A stretch of DNA of 64,000 bases from Ooceraea biroi. Lineage: Eukaryota; Arthropoda; Insecta; Hymenoptera; Formicidae. The position numbers and the translations under genes are program-made. Where the stretch lies: the NCBI RefSeq assembly GCF_003672135.1, contig NC_039506.1, forward strand, positions 248,001 to 312,000, in the 5' to 3' direction. This document shows positions 51,656 to 62,732 of the stretch, one piece after another (within the stretch, counting starts at the first letter, position 1; each line of letters begins with the position of its first letter). The notes beneath the pieces were generated by a model. It made no database searches and had not been told where the DNA came from. It saw only the letters and a program-made list of their open reading frames with translations.

Positions 51656-51892
51656 TTACAATATCGGCTGATCCTTGTTCCGAGGTTCCCGATAGATTTT
51701 AACAAGACACAGGAACTTCTTCGCGAGGAGCAAAGTCCGGATGGCGAGACGGTGCTCGGAAAACGGCCTGACGATGTCGACGGTGACGAACGCTGGAATG
51801 TCCGCGAGTGATCCAATCCAATCGTGCTTGAAGGAATTAACAGCTTGGCCAATGGGCTCCGCTCTCAAGGGTCGGCTCTCAATTGGAACCAC
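51656..51892 (-). pseudogene. Possible retrotransposon integrase relic
   Basis: A minus-strand frame reads AVNSFKHDWIGSLADIPAFV then TVD. The pattern recalls the core of retroelement integrases, in which a HDW-type segment precedes a conserved aspartate. The continuation does not match, and no flanking gag, reverse transcriptase or terminal repeats are visible. If real it is a small degraded fragment. This rests on pattern resemblance only. Confidence 0.25.
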
Positions 51893-54800
51893 TCAGTGTT
51901 GATCAACAAGACGCGATTCTTTTATGCTCCAGCGTTCTCTCGCAATGATCGCGTTGTCTCGCCGAAATCGTAATCGTCACCTGAAGCTTCCGACGTGTCT
52001 CGTCGTGGACGTTTAATTTCTGATTTATCAACTGTAGCTTTGCGTTCCTCGCCGAGACGGTCTGCTAATGCGCCTCGAAGATGTTTGGCCTCTAACTTAT
52101 CTTCTGATTGCAGGCGTTGCAAATTCGAAGTGGAGAAGTGGCTCCGAGTAGCTTATTTGTTCTAGTTATCAGCTGTGACGTCACGACGCTTCGATCATCA
52201 GGGATGCACTTATCGTACGATTTCAATGTTATTACCGGAGGAATATATTATACGAACTCGTGAAACTCGCGCGTGTCGCGCTCCCGAGGAACACTGAGAG
52301 AATTTTCACGCGCGGATCGAGATCTGGTCTAGGACGGAAAGACCATTCGACAATGCACGACGCCAGCTGCAGCAATTTGCAAATTGGCGTAGTTCGCGAC
52401 TGGCAGCCGGTGACTACGGGCTGCCAGAGTCGTCCCGGCAGACGCGCCGTCAAGAGCGGACGACGGTCTGTTTGCCGCGCGGATTAATTAGTTTCGAAAC
52501 GTTATCTCTGATATCGTGGCTTTTCGCGTGCGCTGCGACCTCGCAGACTGCTCTTCTGCGCGGCTCAGCTCGACGGCGTGGAGGAAGGTGACTTCGTTCT
52601 CTCGGTACTCTCTTTTGTCCCGGCCAGCGCGTTTCTGCCGATACGTCACGTCGCGGTGCCGATGTGTCTGTCGTCGTCAGCGCTGCCACGTGCCGGACCC
52701 CTCAAAGGATGCGAGAACTTCGAGAATCACTCGAAGACGCGATTAGAGCTTCTTGTCGATAGCGGCTCTGTTTGCTGAGGAAATCTAGCGTTGTTTGCCG
52801 TACGCGTTCTACCTTTCCTGCGATTTACCGCGAAATTTTCCGATTCACGGATTCTCCTTCAAGGAAGCCTGAAACAGTAAAAGTGATAATCGTATATAAT
52901 ACAAGCGATGATCGTAACTTGAAAGTAATGAGAATAAGTTGGATTGTAAGAGGATCTTACTTTAATATTCATTTATTGAATTATTCTCGATACAGCATCG
53001 CGTTGTAAATTACGTTGTAATAACGTAAATGTTAAGATATATAGATTGTGGACTCGAGACTTCATTATATAAAATATTCATGTTGCAGGATTATAGTTCA
53101 TCATTCCAGAACTCTCGTCAGCTGTTGGATAAACGCGTTATCGTTTTCCTCATCTCATAATTTACCCATCGCATCCACCTCTCGTCCCTTCATCCTCGAT
53201 TCTTTTCATGAACAATCGAGCGGCTCTCCTCCGGAATGGATCAACTAGTTTCGCTGATCGATGTCAATCCACGGGGTCATCCTCGCGTACTCGCAACTTC
53301 GTAACAAATCAAGAGATTCCTAGAACGCAAACCCGTTCGTATACCGTCGAAGAAAAGGTCTAAGTTCCATGGGAATTCTTTTATGGGAACCGACCAATTT
53401 CTCGATTATTGTTACATAATGTCGTCCATTCAGTGACTACCACATGCTTTCTTATTTCTGTGATCGTACAGAATAATGTATTTTTTCCCTAAATTTGACG
53501 CATTCTTTATTATTTGATAAGAGATATTAAATAATGGCAATAAATTTGCTCTTGCTCCAAAATTTATGGTATGGAAAAATTAAACCGCTACATGTACAGT
53601 AACGCTATAAAGCTACTAGGAACTAAAATAATCTTGTCTAGGAAAGAGACAGGGCTAACAATATTTTTCCAATCATTTGCTGGTAACTCTCGTTACGTCG
53701 CCTTGCACTTTGCATCCGGCGAACTTCTTCCAGATCAACAACGACGACGACGATCGCTCTGCTTGTCCGGACTTATCACCAACTGCGACGTAACTCGTAA
53801 TAAATAAAATTACTTGACATTTGCATTATTTTTTATTTGAAACACCAAGATCTCCGGAGGCAGGATTATTTACAATGATCGATGATCGATGATCTCACAT
53901 ATATCGTTAGAAATTACAGGAAACTGGAAAATTTACGTGAAGCTATCGTTAGCAAAAACGGATGCAAGATATTACTTTGTATATTAATGTGATTTATAAT
54001 TTTACTATAAATTGTTGCAATAAGAGATCTATTTATCATTAATTATTGTTATTTAATATTTGGGGAAAAAAAATTCGTGCTATTTCGTATAAAAATTGTC
54101 ACATGTCAGCTGGAATAAATTATCAAAATAACCGTATTGCGTGTATGCATGAAGAAGAAGAAGAAGAAGTAAAACAAATTCTCTGAAACTCCTGTTGATT
54201 TATGCAAATGGCAAATCAATATAATATTAGCATTATCTATACGAACTACTTTTGTTTGATTCGCCAATGATCTGAAAACGCGTAATATCTATCTGCGGAA
54301 TCGTGCACGGCCCGTTCCGTTCCGATGTATTGGTCGCTGACGTAATAACGTTAAAAAACGCTCTGTTAATTAATTATTGTCACTTTCCAAGACCGCGCCG
54401 TGTGCTCTCAGGTGTCGTTAAACTGTATCATCGATCGAATTATCAGGCGAATTGTACGTGTTAGTCGAGCAACAATGTTTGTAAGGTTTGCCGAATTTTA
54501 TCGGCAATATTATACGTCTTTACAGCATTATAGTTACTATGCCAGATGGTAGTCGGCAGCGTTATCTGCGCTGCGAATATTCTGACGAATTTACCGTCGA
54601 TCCCTCTGCTAATAATCAGCATCTTGGTGAGAGATAGCTGCAGCGAGCTCGTTGCCTGGGAAATCTGCGGGCGAGAAAAAAATAGCCGGCAAATAAGACC
54701 GTGCCATATTATCGTCGCGGAGGAGAGATTATTTGCAACTGAATTAAACGAGTTGTCGACACGGCATGATGCGACAGGGCTGAACAACTAACCGCGTGTA

Positions 54801-55945
54801 AATCATTCTGATAATTTACGATTGCGGAGTGAACTGTACTGATGTCGAATGATGAGTGTCTCGTCCAACCCGTGCGGATCCATCTTGACAATCGGACTCG
54901 ATCGTGGATTTCTGTCGAACCTTGCGCGTTTGATGCAGAAACGATTTATCGAATCAGTGTTCCTTACGTAACAACCGCCAAAAAATAGCAGAATTGGTAG
55001 CAGAATTACTGAAGTCAATTCCAAATTTTTCCTGGCGCGTTCTTTCGTTTAAAATAGGATGTAAAAATCTCGAGCAAAGAACAATCTTGGCCAGAGTCCA
55101 AAAATTCTGGAGCAGCCGCTTCACAGCTGCTGAAAAATACCGTCGAAAGCGAGACAAAAGAATATACAGAAATGATTTTCACAATCTTCGAGTAGCGGTG
55201 GCACGTCACAGCCGTGTGACAGCAAACACAAGTGTTAATTCGCCGTGCACACCAAGAAGCAGATGCGGTCGCACATGCACGCGTCCAGGCCACACACGTG
55301 CACGTCAAGACATCAAGGCCAGATATATGCCGGGAATCGTTGTGGTCGAATGCAAGTCCGTATCATGTATAAAGTATCTTTTGCGCCGTCCTGCTTTCGA
55401 TTGAAATTATAAAACCGGTTGTAACGCGCAGATTCTAAGCTGTTGCTACACGAATAATAAGTTAAAGAAATAATTCACCGCCAATGCATCAATAATCCGC
55501 TTCTATGAAAACATCGGAAAACTCTGGTTCTAGTTACTAGACTTAGATTACCTTTTCAGCAAATTCACTAAAAGATTATTTTCTCCAATCAATCTATAAT
55601 ATATAAATATATAAAAATCATTAATTGATTTGTTTAATTTCCTTTTAGTTAAAAACAAATTTATTTTCTTCATGGCGGAGGAATCTGTACAATGCGTTAT
55701 GCAAATGGTACAACGTCATTACAACATCATTTAATATGCATCTCCGTGCGAGAAGTTGTTAGCAGGAACGACGAACGAACAGGATACGTCAATAGCGATG
55801 CGTACTCTTTGCTCCTGTTTTGTCCTCTCTTTTGTCCGACTTTGCGGCATCAGCGTCTTCAGCTATTGCCAGAGACAGCCAATTGTTCACGCGGCCATTT
55901 AGAGCATTATTATCTTCCATAATGAACCTGCGTCAAATTCGCGAC
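51893..55945. other. No recognisable gene
   Basis: A CpG-rich island at 52.2-52.75 kb may be a promoter. A minus-strand frame at 51922-52122 (charged, ending TTRSLRENAGA) has no family or splice support. The rest is AT-rich DNA with a short GAA repeat near 54150-54168. Confidence 0.45.
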
Positions 55946-57220
55946 TCAGTCGCGACTTCTGCGTGCATTGATTTCTTCCACTGTCTGTCGGCATTCCCGC
56001 TCCAGGATTCCGCTCCAGACGCGGTACCGATGATTTAGACCCGGCACCGTGTGAAGCACCGTTCTGGATCCCAAAACACCCACAGTCCGATTGGCCGTGC
56101 CGTAAAAGATCCGCGCGACCCTGGAATGCAGCAACGCCATGGCGCACAAAGGACAAGGCTCCATCAGTAGAAACACCCAGTAACCCGTGCAGAGATAGGG
56201 CCCGCACTTCTCCACATTGCTTCTGTTTTCTTCTTGCTTCGAGTTCTCAGGTTTGGCGGACTGGCGGTTGTTCCGTCGTCCCTTTCGCTCGGTTTGCTCT
56301 TCAAGAGGCGTCTGAACTGGGAACCTCAGCGAGGCCAGGGAGCTCGGATAACAGAGCGGCGTTTCCTCTTCATACCTTCTTTTGATCCGCCTCAGTCGTG
56401 TCTTCGAGCTCTGCTCGTCAGTCGCAGCGTTCGAGTCTGTCATCCCTTCATCGCTGGGTGTTTCGCTCTCGTTCTGAATTATGTCCGTTCGCCCTTTTTC
56501 AGAATTATCATTCAATTGCCACGCACCGCCACCGTGAAGCCGGGCGACAAGATCTACCGCTAGCATCGCAGCATGCCACATCGGATGCTGGTCCATCCTC
56601 GCAGCGGACACTGCCAGGATCCTTCCGTCTTCGGGATCGACAACCGCCGCGGCACCAGTGCAATACTCGTCGCCAATCGCCTCTAGCTTGGCGGCCTCTG
56701 TCACTAACAACATTATCCTCTCGATCGCGAGCAAGCGATTCTCGTCAAAAATCGAGCCGTCGATCAGGCTCTCGATTGTCGGATCGGGATGGAAGTTTAC
56801 CGGCCAGATCTTCGAAGCTTCACTGGCCTGCGATTTCGTTCTGGGCGCCCTGGTCGGAACCTTTGTCACCTGGAAATTGTTCTCCAGTAAGGAGACATCG
56901 AATCCTCTCTTCTGCAACTGGTCTTTCAGCTGATCTTCACCAAGTAGGACGTCACAGTCTTTTTCGTGCGATTCATCCGCACGAAGTGGAGCTAGAAGCA
57001 GTTTGCCATTGGAACAACGCTTCAGATGGGCGAATCCAGGCAGGGCGGCTGATATACTTTGGATCGCTACGGAGGTATCTCTGCGATGCCTCAAGACGCC
57101 CACGTAGACCTCCTGCAGCGGTAGAACTTCCGTGAAATCCGAGCCTAAAATCGGTTTCGCTGTCCAGCTTCTAGTTGTAGTCTCCACCTTGCTCGCCTTG
57201 ACACTTTTCGACGACTCCAT
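55946..57220 (-). CDS. Adat3: tRNA-specific adenosine deaminase-like protein 3 (ADAT3/Tad3), 424 aa
   Basis: This is the regulatory subunit of the ADAT2-ADAT3 heterodimer, which deaminates adenosine to inosine at tRNA wobble position 34. The start chosen is the ATG at 57220 (MESSKSVKASK). Just upstream (57228) is a good acceptor (CGTCTTTTCAG), suggesting a spliced non-coding leader. The N-terminal region (about 20-140) is the tRNA-binding ADAT3 extension. The deaminase core has DQHPMWHAAMLAVD (about 210-223), with zinc-ligand His216, and EPCPLCAMALLHSRVARIFY (about 354-373), with cysteine ligands 356 and 359. The catalytic Glu of the HAE motif is replaced by Ala218, as expected for the non-catalytic partner, which usually has Val. 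A low-complexity, charged insert of about 100 residues (about 235-335) separates the two zinc motifs and makes the protein longer than human ADAT3. Confidence 0.93.
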   Translation of the reverse strand: MESSKSVKASKVETTTRSWTAKPILGSDFTEVLPLQEVYVGVLRHRRDTSVAIQSISAALPGFAHLKRCSNGKLLLAPLRADESHEKDCDVLLGEDQLKDQLQKRGFDVSLLENNFQVTKVPTRAPRTKSQASEASKIWPVNFHPDPTIESLIDGSIFDENRLLAIERIMLLVTEAAKLEAIGDEYCTGAAAVVDPEDGRILAVSAARMDQHPMWHAAMLAVDLVARLHGGGAWQLNDNSEKGRTDIIQNESETPSDEGMTDSNAATDEQSSKTRLRRIKRRYEEETPLCYPSSLASLRFPVQTPLEEQTERKGRRNNRQSAKPENSKQEENRSNVEKCGPYLCTGYWVFLLMEPCPLCAMALLHSRVARIFYGTANRTVGVLGSRTVLHTVPGLNHRYRVWSGILERECRQTVEEINARRSRD

Positions 57221-57228
57221 CTTCCGGC

Positions 57229-59882
57229 CTGAAAAGACGTTGTCTTCACTTTCCGATAGAGGATTCCTCGGCGATGGTGTTTGTGACACATTCCGCTTTA
57301 TCAAACGTCACACTGAATGGACTTTGTCACTTTATTAAATATAATGAGATTTGGGAAAACTGTATTTTTAAATTGTATTTTCTTGTATGATGCTATATAA
57401 CCGTCCATATGTGCATTACTTAACTTCTTAAAGCGAATTAAATAATTATTAAGACGAATTTAGGCGAATTAAATTAATAATTAAATAATTAAATTAAATA
57501 ATTAAATATTTAAATAAAAGAATACATTAATGCTCTTATCTAAAAATCATATGCTGCTGGTTAGTTTCTTTGGCTATTACTCTCTTGCCTCAGGAGGATA
57601 ATAACAGTGGAGACACAAGGAGATCTTCTCTGAACGTTTACATTTTAATAAGACTTACGACACACAGGAGTTAATTCCTGAATAGATAATATAAAACAAC
57701 TCCCATAAAAAAATACTCACATACAAAATGTAACGAGATCATGGTCAATGATCGACATTGGAATACTTCGGACTATCGAACGATTGCGAGAGTATCTTAA
57801 GGACACTTTCTCGTTTCACGGTCGTAAACGTCAGTTTTCGGTGAGAACAAGGTTGTGCCGAAGATGATCCTCAATCGTTATCGAGACTACTCCGCGACAT
57901 CCTCTACAAGGAGCAAACGCGATTTTAAATTGCTGTCAACTTGGGCCACGGCCGGATTGATTGTCGGAGTTAGGCGCAATTGCATGATATCGCTCCGTCC
58001 GTGAAGCGAGGAACAAGCGAGACGCGTTAAGAAGTTCGAAGTTCGAGCCAAAGTTTCCTTTAATTTCGACTGCGCAACAAGCGCCGAAACTTGGTCATTG
58101 ATGCCTAATCGCAGTCAAGATAACATTGTTGTTTGTTACATCGTCGCAGTATTAACGTGAGATGCGTTCAACGAAAAGAATTCTTCAATTCTAACGCGCA
58201 AATGTTTCTCGATTAACACTTTTGTGTGTGTGTGTATTCTACATATATACAAGATTATAAATACATTTGCAAAATAGAACAATTTCTCGATACAAGCTAC
58301 TTGGAAAAAGCAAATATCAGGAATTACTGAAGAAACAATCGATATTATTAAGAGTGAAGAATTATTCGAATTAATATATGATTTATAGCAATTGCAATAA
58401 AGAAATTTCTAAAGATCTGTAACTTATTATTCCTGATGTATATAATTTAACGGATCGCAGTTGAGAGCTGATACGCGGAGTGCACTGTGTGTCACGCGAC
58501 CGGTCATAAATAATATCTAGTAAATCTTCATGTAAAATCTCAGTTTTCCGAGAAACCTGCGTACGCATAAACGGTATATATCACTACGCAGCTGCCGAAA
58601 GACCTACTTTACACGACGTATCAGCTGCCTGATAGCTGATATCGTGATATATAGTAATAATATGCACCTACCGAATCCGAGCTGAGAAATTGTAAGTTTC
58701 CACTACTCGAACCATGAGAAACCATTGCACAATCATCAAAAATAAAAAAAAATCATTGCGCATCTTTAGTCTTAATATCTAAACTTGCTCATTTATTAAT
58801 TTGGATTTTTCGATGGATTGGATTCTTGAGAACTGTTAAAGTAATATAAAAATGACGTAACACTGTGTTTACCAATCGTAATATTATGCATAAATAGATC
58901 GCGGTATTTAGCCGTAATATGTTGTTTTTATTTTCGTTTTCAAAGTATATTTTCCACATTCTTGTGCGTAAAGAATACTCAAATTGTATTTAATTTACTT
59001 TCCAATATTAACAAATTTCATGCTTTAATTATTTACAACAATCTTTAATAGCGCGCGCTATAACAACCGTTATCGCTTCATATTCTTATTTGTCCCGTAC
59101 AAGTATTTTTTTATTACAGCATGCTTGTTTTTCCGTTGATCGTTTGAGCGCATATTGACTTAGTTCGCCAATTAGCGTTAATTAAAGTCATTTCGTGATA
59201 AAATAAAATATCAGTGCATGAAAGATACATGCGGGAACACCTGCACCAACTGCAACGCAATAGCGTTGTGCACGAGTGTCCGCTTCCTCCTTATTGTAAC
59301 ATTGGATCCATCAAGATTATTCGGTTTGGATTCTCGAATAAATAAGAAATGATATTCAACAAGCTTTCGTATCGAAGCGACGTCGCGCCGATTCGAAGAC
59401 AGGTTTCGCAGGTGCGGCGCGTTTGGATTCTGGCACGAGTAGCAGCACGTGTCACGTCAGCCAAGATGGCCAGCGATTGCACATTCACGAAGCGTGATTC
59501 TTATATAACAGAGAAATAAATCGCACATGAGACACGAAATCCGCTCGCCGTCTTGGCCGCGCCAGCAATGCAGCGTCGTTCACGTTCCAAAGTCGCGCAT
59601 AAGAGTTTTATTCCATCATTCTGCGCCTTTTCACGAGCGCAGTTCCTCGACCGTTCAAACGTGAGCGCGAGAAATCGCGCGCGCGCATCGACTTTGAGCA
59701 ATCGACTTCGAGCAGCAATATGTCCTCCACGACCTTGAGTCGCGACATGTCACTGACTTGGCCGAGTTAGCTGTCAACGTTACGACGCCCATTGCGACGA
59801 CGGAACGACGCGAGGCGTCGGTACGTCGCGATGCCACGTGTTCGCCGTGCGCGCGCATGCACCTCACTGCAGAAATTCTTAC
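57229..59882. other. Intergenic or 5' intron region upstream of ADAT3, nothing recognised
   Basis: This is AT-rich DNA without a supported exon. If the CpG-rich exon at 59883-60030 is the ADAT3 leader, most of this is its first intron. That is an inference from splice-site pairing only. Confidence 0.4.
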
Positions 59883-60030
59883 CTGCTGCTGCTGCTGCTG
59901 GCCGTTGCTGGCTGTCGCTGCGACTGTGAGTAATTCCTTTCCTCCGAGAGTTTCCCGCAGTTTCGACGACCGAGGCTCACTGAATTCACTGAAAATCAAA
60001 TTTTCCAAGTGCAACGCGTCCACGCGCTGC
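59883..60030 (-). other. Candidate minus-strand CpG-rich first exon ending at a (CAG)6 tract
   Basis: On the minus strand the segment ends in six CAG units running straight into a strong donor, CAGCAG|GTAAGA. The edge is 59883 and the repeat is 59883-59900. It could be the non-coding first exon of ADAT3. On the plus strand the same DNA shows an ATG at 59857 (MHLTAEILTCCCCCWPLL, signal-peptide-like) reaching a consensus donor CGACT|GTGAGT at 59925. The strand is therefore uncertain. Minus is favoured because the known gene downstream on that strand needs a leader exon. Confidence 0.35.
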
Positions 60031-60230
60031 TGATCACGTCAGCCAACGCGCTGGGAGGTACGTGAGAATTTTACGCGCCGGAGCACTCTCTTTGCGTCGT
60101 CGCGACGGCTCGCGTCTCTTTGTGGCGTGTAGCATGAGCTGTTTATCAATGGCACCACGATGGCGGCGCCTTCTGCCGGCAAGATGAAAGATTTTGTAAG
60201 CGGCAGAAATACGCTCGGATCTCGAGCGTT

Positions 60231-60349
60231 GGATACAGTCCACTTAGCGCTACAAATACTTCAAAACACTTTCTGTCTTTCTTTTTATTTGAAAGAAAAA
60301 AGGATAGAAAATATTTTGAAACATTTGTAGCACTAAGTAGACCACATCC
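60231..60349. repeat. Isolated long hairpin with arms of about 55 bp
   Basis: Left arm 60231-60288 and right arm 60297-60349 are imperfect reverse complements; shared blocks include ACTTAG, GCTACAAAT and TTCAAAA. Nearly all differences between the arms are transitions. Most of these become G-U pairs in a minus-strand transcript. The unit could be a small fold-back transposon or a precursor-like RNA hairpin. Confidence 0.7.
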
Positions 60350-61369
60350 GTTCGCGTATCGCGGAATTTTGTGTTTCGTGCCCAAACGTAGAATTCGGAG
60401 GGAATCAATGATAACTGTTAAAATTCTGAAGTTCATGTCCAGCGCGGATATCTAAATTGAAACATCCTGAGATTTATGCACAGTTTTCGTTTATATGATA
60501 TTTCTTTATTTTATTTTTACTTGAAGAATTTTATTTCTGTTTCATAAGCTTAAATAAGAGCATGAGACGTAACTGAGTAGAATGCGAATTGATAACACAA
60601 ATATGCTAATATTAGTACATTGAGATTAATTTACTACAGCTGCCTCGACCTTGTCTTGGATTCTTTTCAGCAGTGGATAAGGAAGCGCCTTGAACGAAAA
60701 AATATTTAAGAAAATTGTACTATAAAAACATAAAATTGATTCGTATAAATGATTTATATAAATAAAAAATTGTAAGAAATTTAAGTTAAACATAAAAAGA
60801 GAAGTTAGAAAGTCTTCTTTATTCAAATTTTCTTAGGAGACTTATAAGATTTTATGTTATTGTAAGATGTTGCAACTCTTTCACTTCATGCAAATAAATC
60901 TGATGACGTGTTAGCAATACTGCGATATTTGCACTGCTGATGGTAGACGGGCCAGTTACAAGCATGTTATAAAAGATTCGAGCACGTGTGTATACACGCT
61001 CACTTTTGTAAAAAAGCTTTAACGTAATCGGTTTAATAAATGTTTACATATCACAATTCGGGAATAATCATACGGCTATATATGCGCGCATCATCAAAGC
61101 ATTGCGTGAGAGATTATCACATGATAATGTATCCATAAGATTGAAAGAAGTTTACTTTGGCCTTATGATAGCACAAAAAGTGAGTAAAATATTAAACCGC
61201 GTTATACTTCACATTAATATTTTATTTGTCTATAATAAAATATATTACAAACTGTTATAAAATGACATTACTTTGCAATACAAAATAAGATCTCTATTTT
61301 TCTTATTACTAAACATGCAGATTGATTATAGCAAATATCTATTGCCTTCGGCTTTTCTATTGCATTATA
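60350..61369. other. AT-rich intergenic region
   Basis: Apart from the weak exon candidate at 60626-60688, I see nothing supportable here. Confidence 0.5.
60626..60688 (-). other. Possible terminal coding exon, unrecognised
   Basis: Following an acceptor-like TCGTTCAAG on the minus strand, 20 codons (ALPYPLLKRIQDKVEAAVVN) run to TAA in phase 0. Composition is protein-like and differs from the surrounding AT-rich DNA. I find no partner exon upstream before the mariner element. It could be the end of an unseen gene or a chance frame. Confidence 0.25.
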
Positions 61370-62656
61370 TTGGGTCGTCCGGAAAGTTCGTGCCGATTTT
61401 GAAGGAAAATTCAAAGGCAACATTTTTTTATGTCGATAAATATTTATTGACTTATGTATGCACCGTTTTGTTTCACAACCTTTGTCCATCTTTCACGCAA
61501 CTGGAAGATTCCATTCTCCCAGAACTTCTTAGGTTTCTCGGCGAAAAACTCCTCAAGGTGGTTTTTTATGTCGATCAAAGAGTTGAAGTTCTTGCCGCTA
61601 AGAGAATTTTGCACAGACCTAAATAAGTGAAAGTCTGAAGGTGCAATGTTTGGTGAACACGGTGGGTGAGGTAGCACATCCCAGCCAAACTCCAACAATT
61701 TTTGTCGGGTAGTCAAAGAAACATGAGGTCTGGCATTGTCCTGATGGAACACGACGCCCTTCCTATTAACTAATTCTGGACGGTTTTCCTGAATCGCTGT
61801 CTTTAATTCGTCCAGTTGCGAGCAATACTTATCTGCATTTATCGTTTGGTTGTGTGGTAGGAGCTCATAATATAGGATTCCTTTCCAATTCCACCAGACA
61901 CAGAGCATGACTTTTTTTGAACGAAGGCCGGCTTTCGGAGTGGTTAATACTGGTACATTTCGCTTACCCCAGGATCTTTTTCGTTCTACATTGTTGTAAA
62001 TGATCCATTTTTCGTCACCCGTCACTAATTGCTTCAAAAATGGTACGTTTTCGTTGCGCTTGTACAGCGAGGCGCAGATGGAAATGCGATCCATTAAATT
62101 TTTTTCGGCCAAATTATGCGGAACCCATACATCATAGCGACTTACGTAACCAAGCTTCACTACATAATCGTGGACAGTGGTTTTCGATATTTTCAGTATC
62201 TCTGCTAATTCACGTGTCGTGTAGCGCGGGTTATTCTCGATCAGTGTCTTGATTTGGTCATCATCAGTAGTAGAGGGTCTGCCCGAGCGTTCTTGGTCTT
62301 TAAGGTTAAAATCACCAGCTCTAAACTTAGCGAACCACTTACGTACGGTTCTTTCAGCTAAAGCGCCTTCTCCGTAAACAGAACATATCGAATTTGTTGC
62401 TTGTGAGGCATTTTTGCCTTTCCGGTAATAGAAAAGCATCAAGTGTCTAAAATGTTCTTTGTTTTCTTCCATCTTCAAAAGAGTACAAAACTGACACGAA
62501 TCAATTTATCTGAAACAACTTTTTTCCTAAAGATGCGTTGAAATGTTACCTTTAAGCACATGTATATAAATCGTATGTTTTCAATAACATTGATATATTC
62601 AGACATGTTCGAACGCCATCTATTAAAAATCGGCACGAACTTTCCGGACGACCCAA
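61370..62656 (-). mobile_element. Complete mariner (Tc1/mariner superfamily) element, 1287 bp
   Basis: The ends are inverted repeats of about 30 bp (TTGGGTCGTCCGGAAAGTTC...), identical as far as I can read. They are flanked by TA on both sides (61368-61369 and 62657-62658), the mariner target-site duplication. The length matches canonical mariners. The single internal gene is uninterrupted, so the copy is recent and could be autonomous. Confidence 0.95.
61444..62472 (-). CDS. Mariner transposase, 342 aa, intact
   Basis: This is a cut-and-paste transposase that binds the element's terminal repeats and integrates at TA. The start chosen is the ATG at 62472 (MEENKEHFRHLMLFYY). The N-terminal 115 residues hold the paired helix-turn-helix region (ERTVRKWFAKFRAGDFNLKD, SGRPSTTDDDQIKTL, TTRELAEILKISKTTVHDYV). 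WVPHNL follows at about 116-121, matching the WVPHEL motif between the DNA-binding and catalytic domains. Catalytic aspartates are D153 (TGDEKWI), D245 (HQDNARPH) and D280 (APSDFHLF), with 34 residues between the last two, giving D,D34D. A usual SPDLAPSD is SPNIAPSD here, which leaves the catalytic residue intact. Length is normal for the family. There is no frameshift or stop. Confidence 0.96.
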   Translation of the reverse strand: MEENKEHFRHLMLFYYRKGKNASQATNSICSVYGEGALAERTVRKWFAKFRAGDFNLKDQERSGRPSTTDDDQIKTLIENNPRYTTRELAEILKISKTTVHDYVVKLGYVSRYDVWVPHNLAEKNLMDRISICASLYKRNENVPFLKQLVTGDEKWIIYNNVERKRSWGKRNVPVLTTPKAGLRSKKVMLCVWWNWKGILYYELLPHNQTINADKYCSQLDELKTAIQENRPELVNRKGVVFHQDNARPHVSLTTRQKLLEFGWDVLPHPPCSPNIAPSDFHLFRSVQNSLSGKNFNSLIDIKNHLEEFFAEKPKKFWENGIFQLRERWTKVVKQNGAYISQ

Positions 62657-62672
62657 TAGTAATATAATAGCA

Positions 62673-62678
62673 TTTATT
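62673..62678 (-). terminator. Poly(A) signal of the Ptp99A-like gene
   Basis: An AATAAA on the minus strand lies about 55 nt after the TGA stop and only 16 bp before the mariner boundary. Normal cleavage 10-30 nt downstream would fall at or inside the mariner end. Confidence 0.5.
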
Positions 62679-62732
62679 AATATATATTAATATTATATTA
62701 TTGTCTCATATGAGCAACTTATTTAAAATTAT

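Noticed and set aside
56234..57338. Plus-strand frames of 109, 245 and 91 codons
   Set aside because: They are antisense shadows of ADAT3, whose minus-strand motifs are unambiguous.
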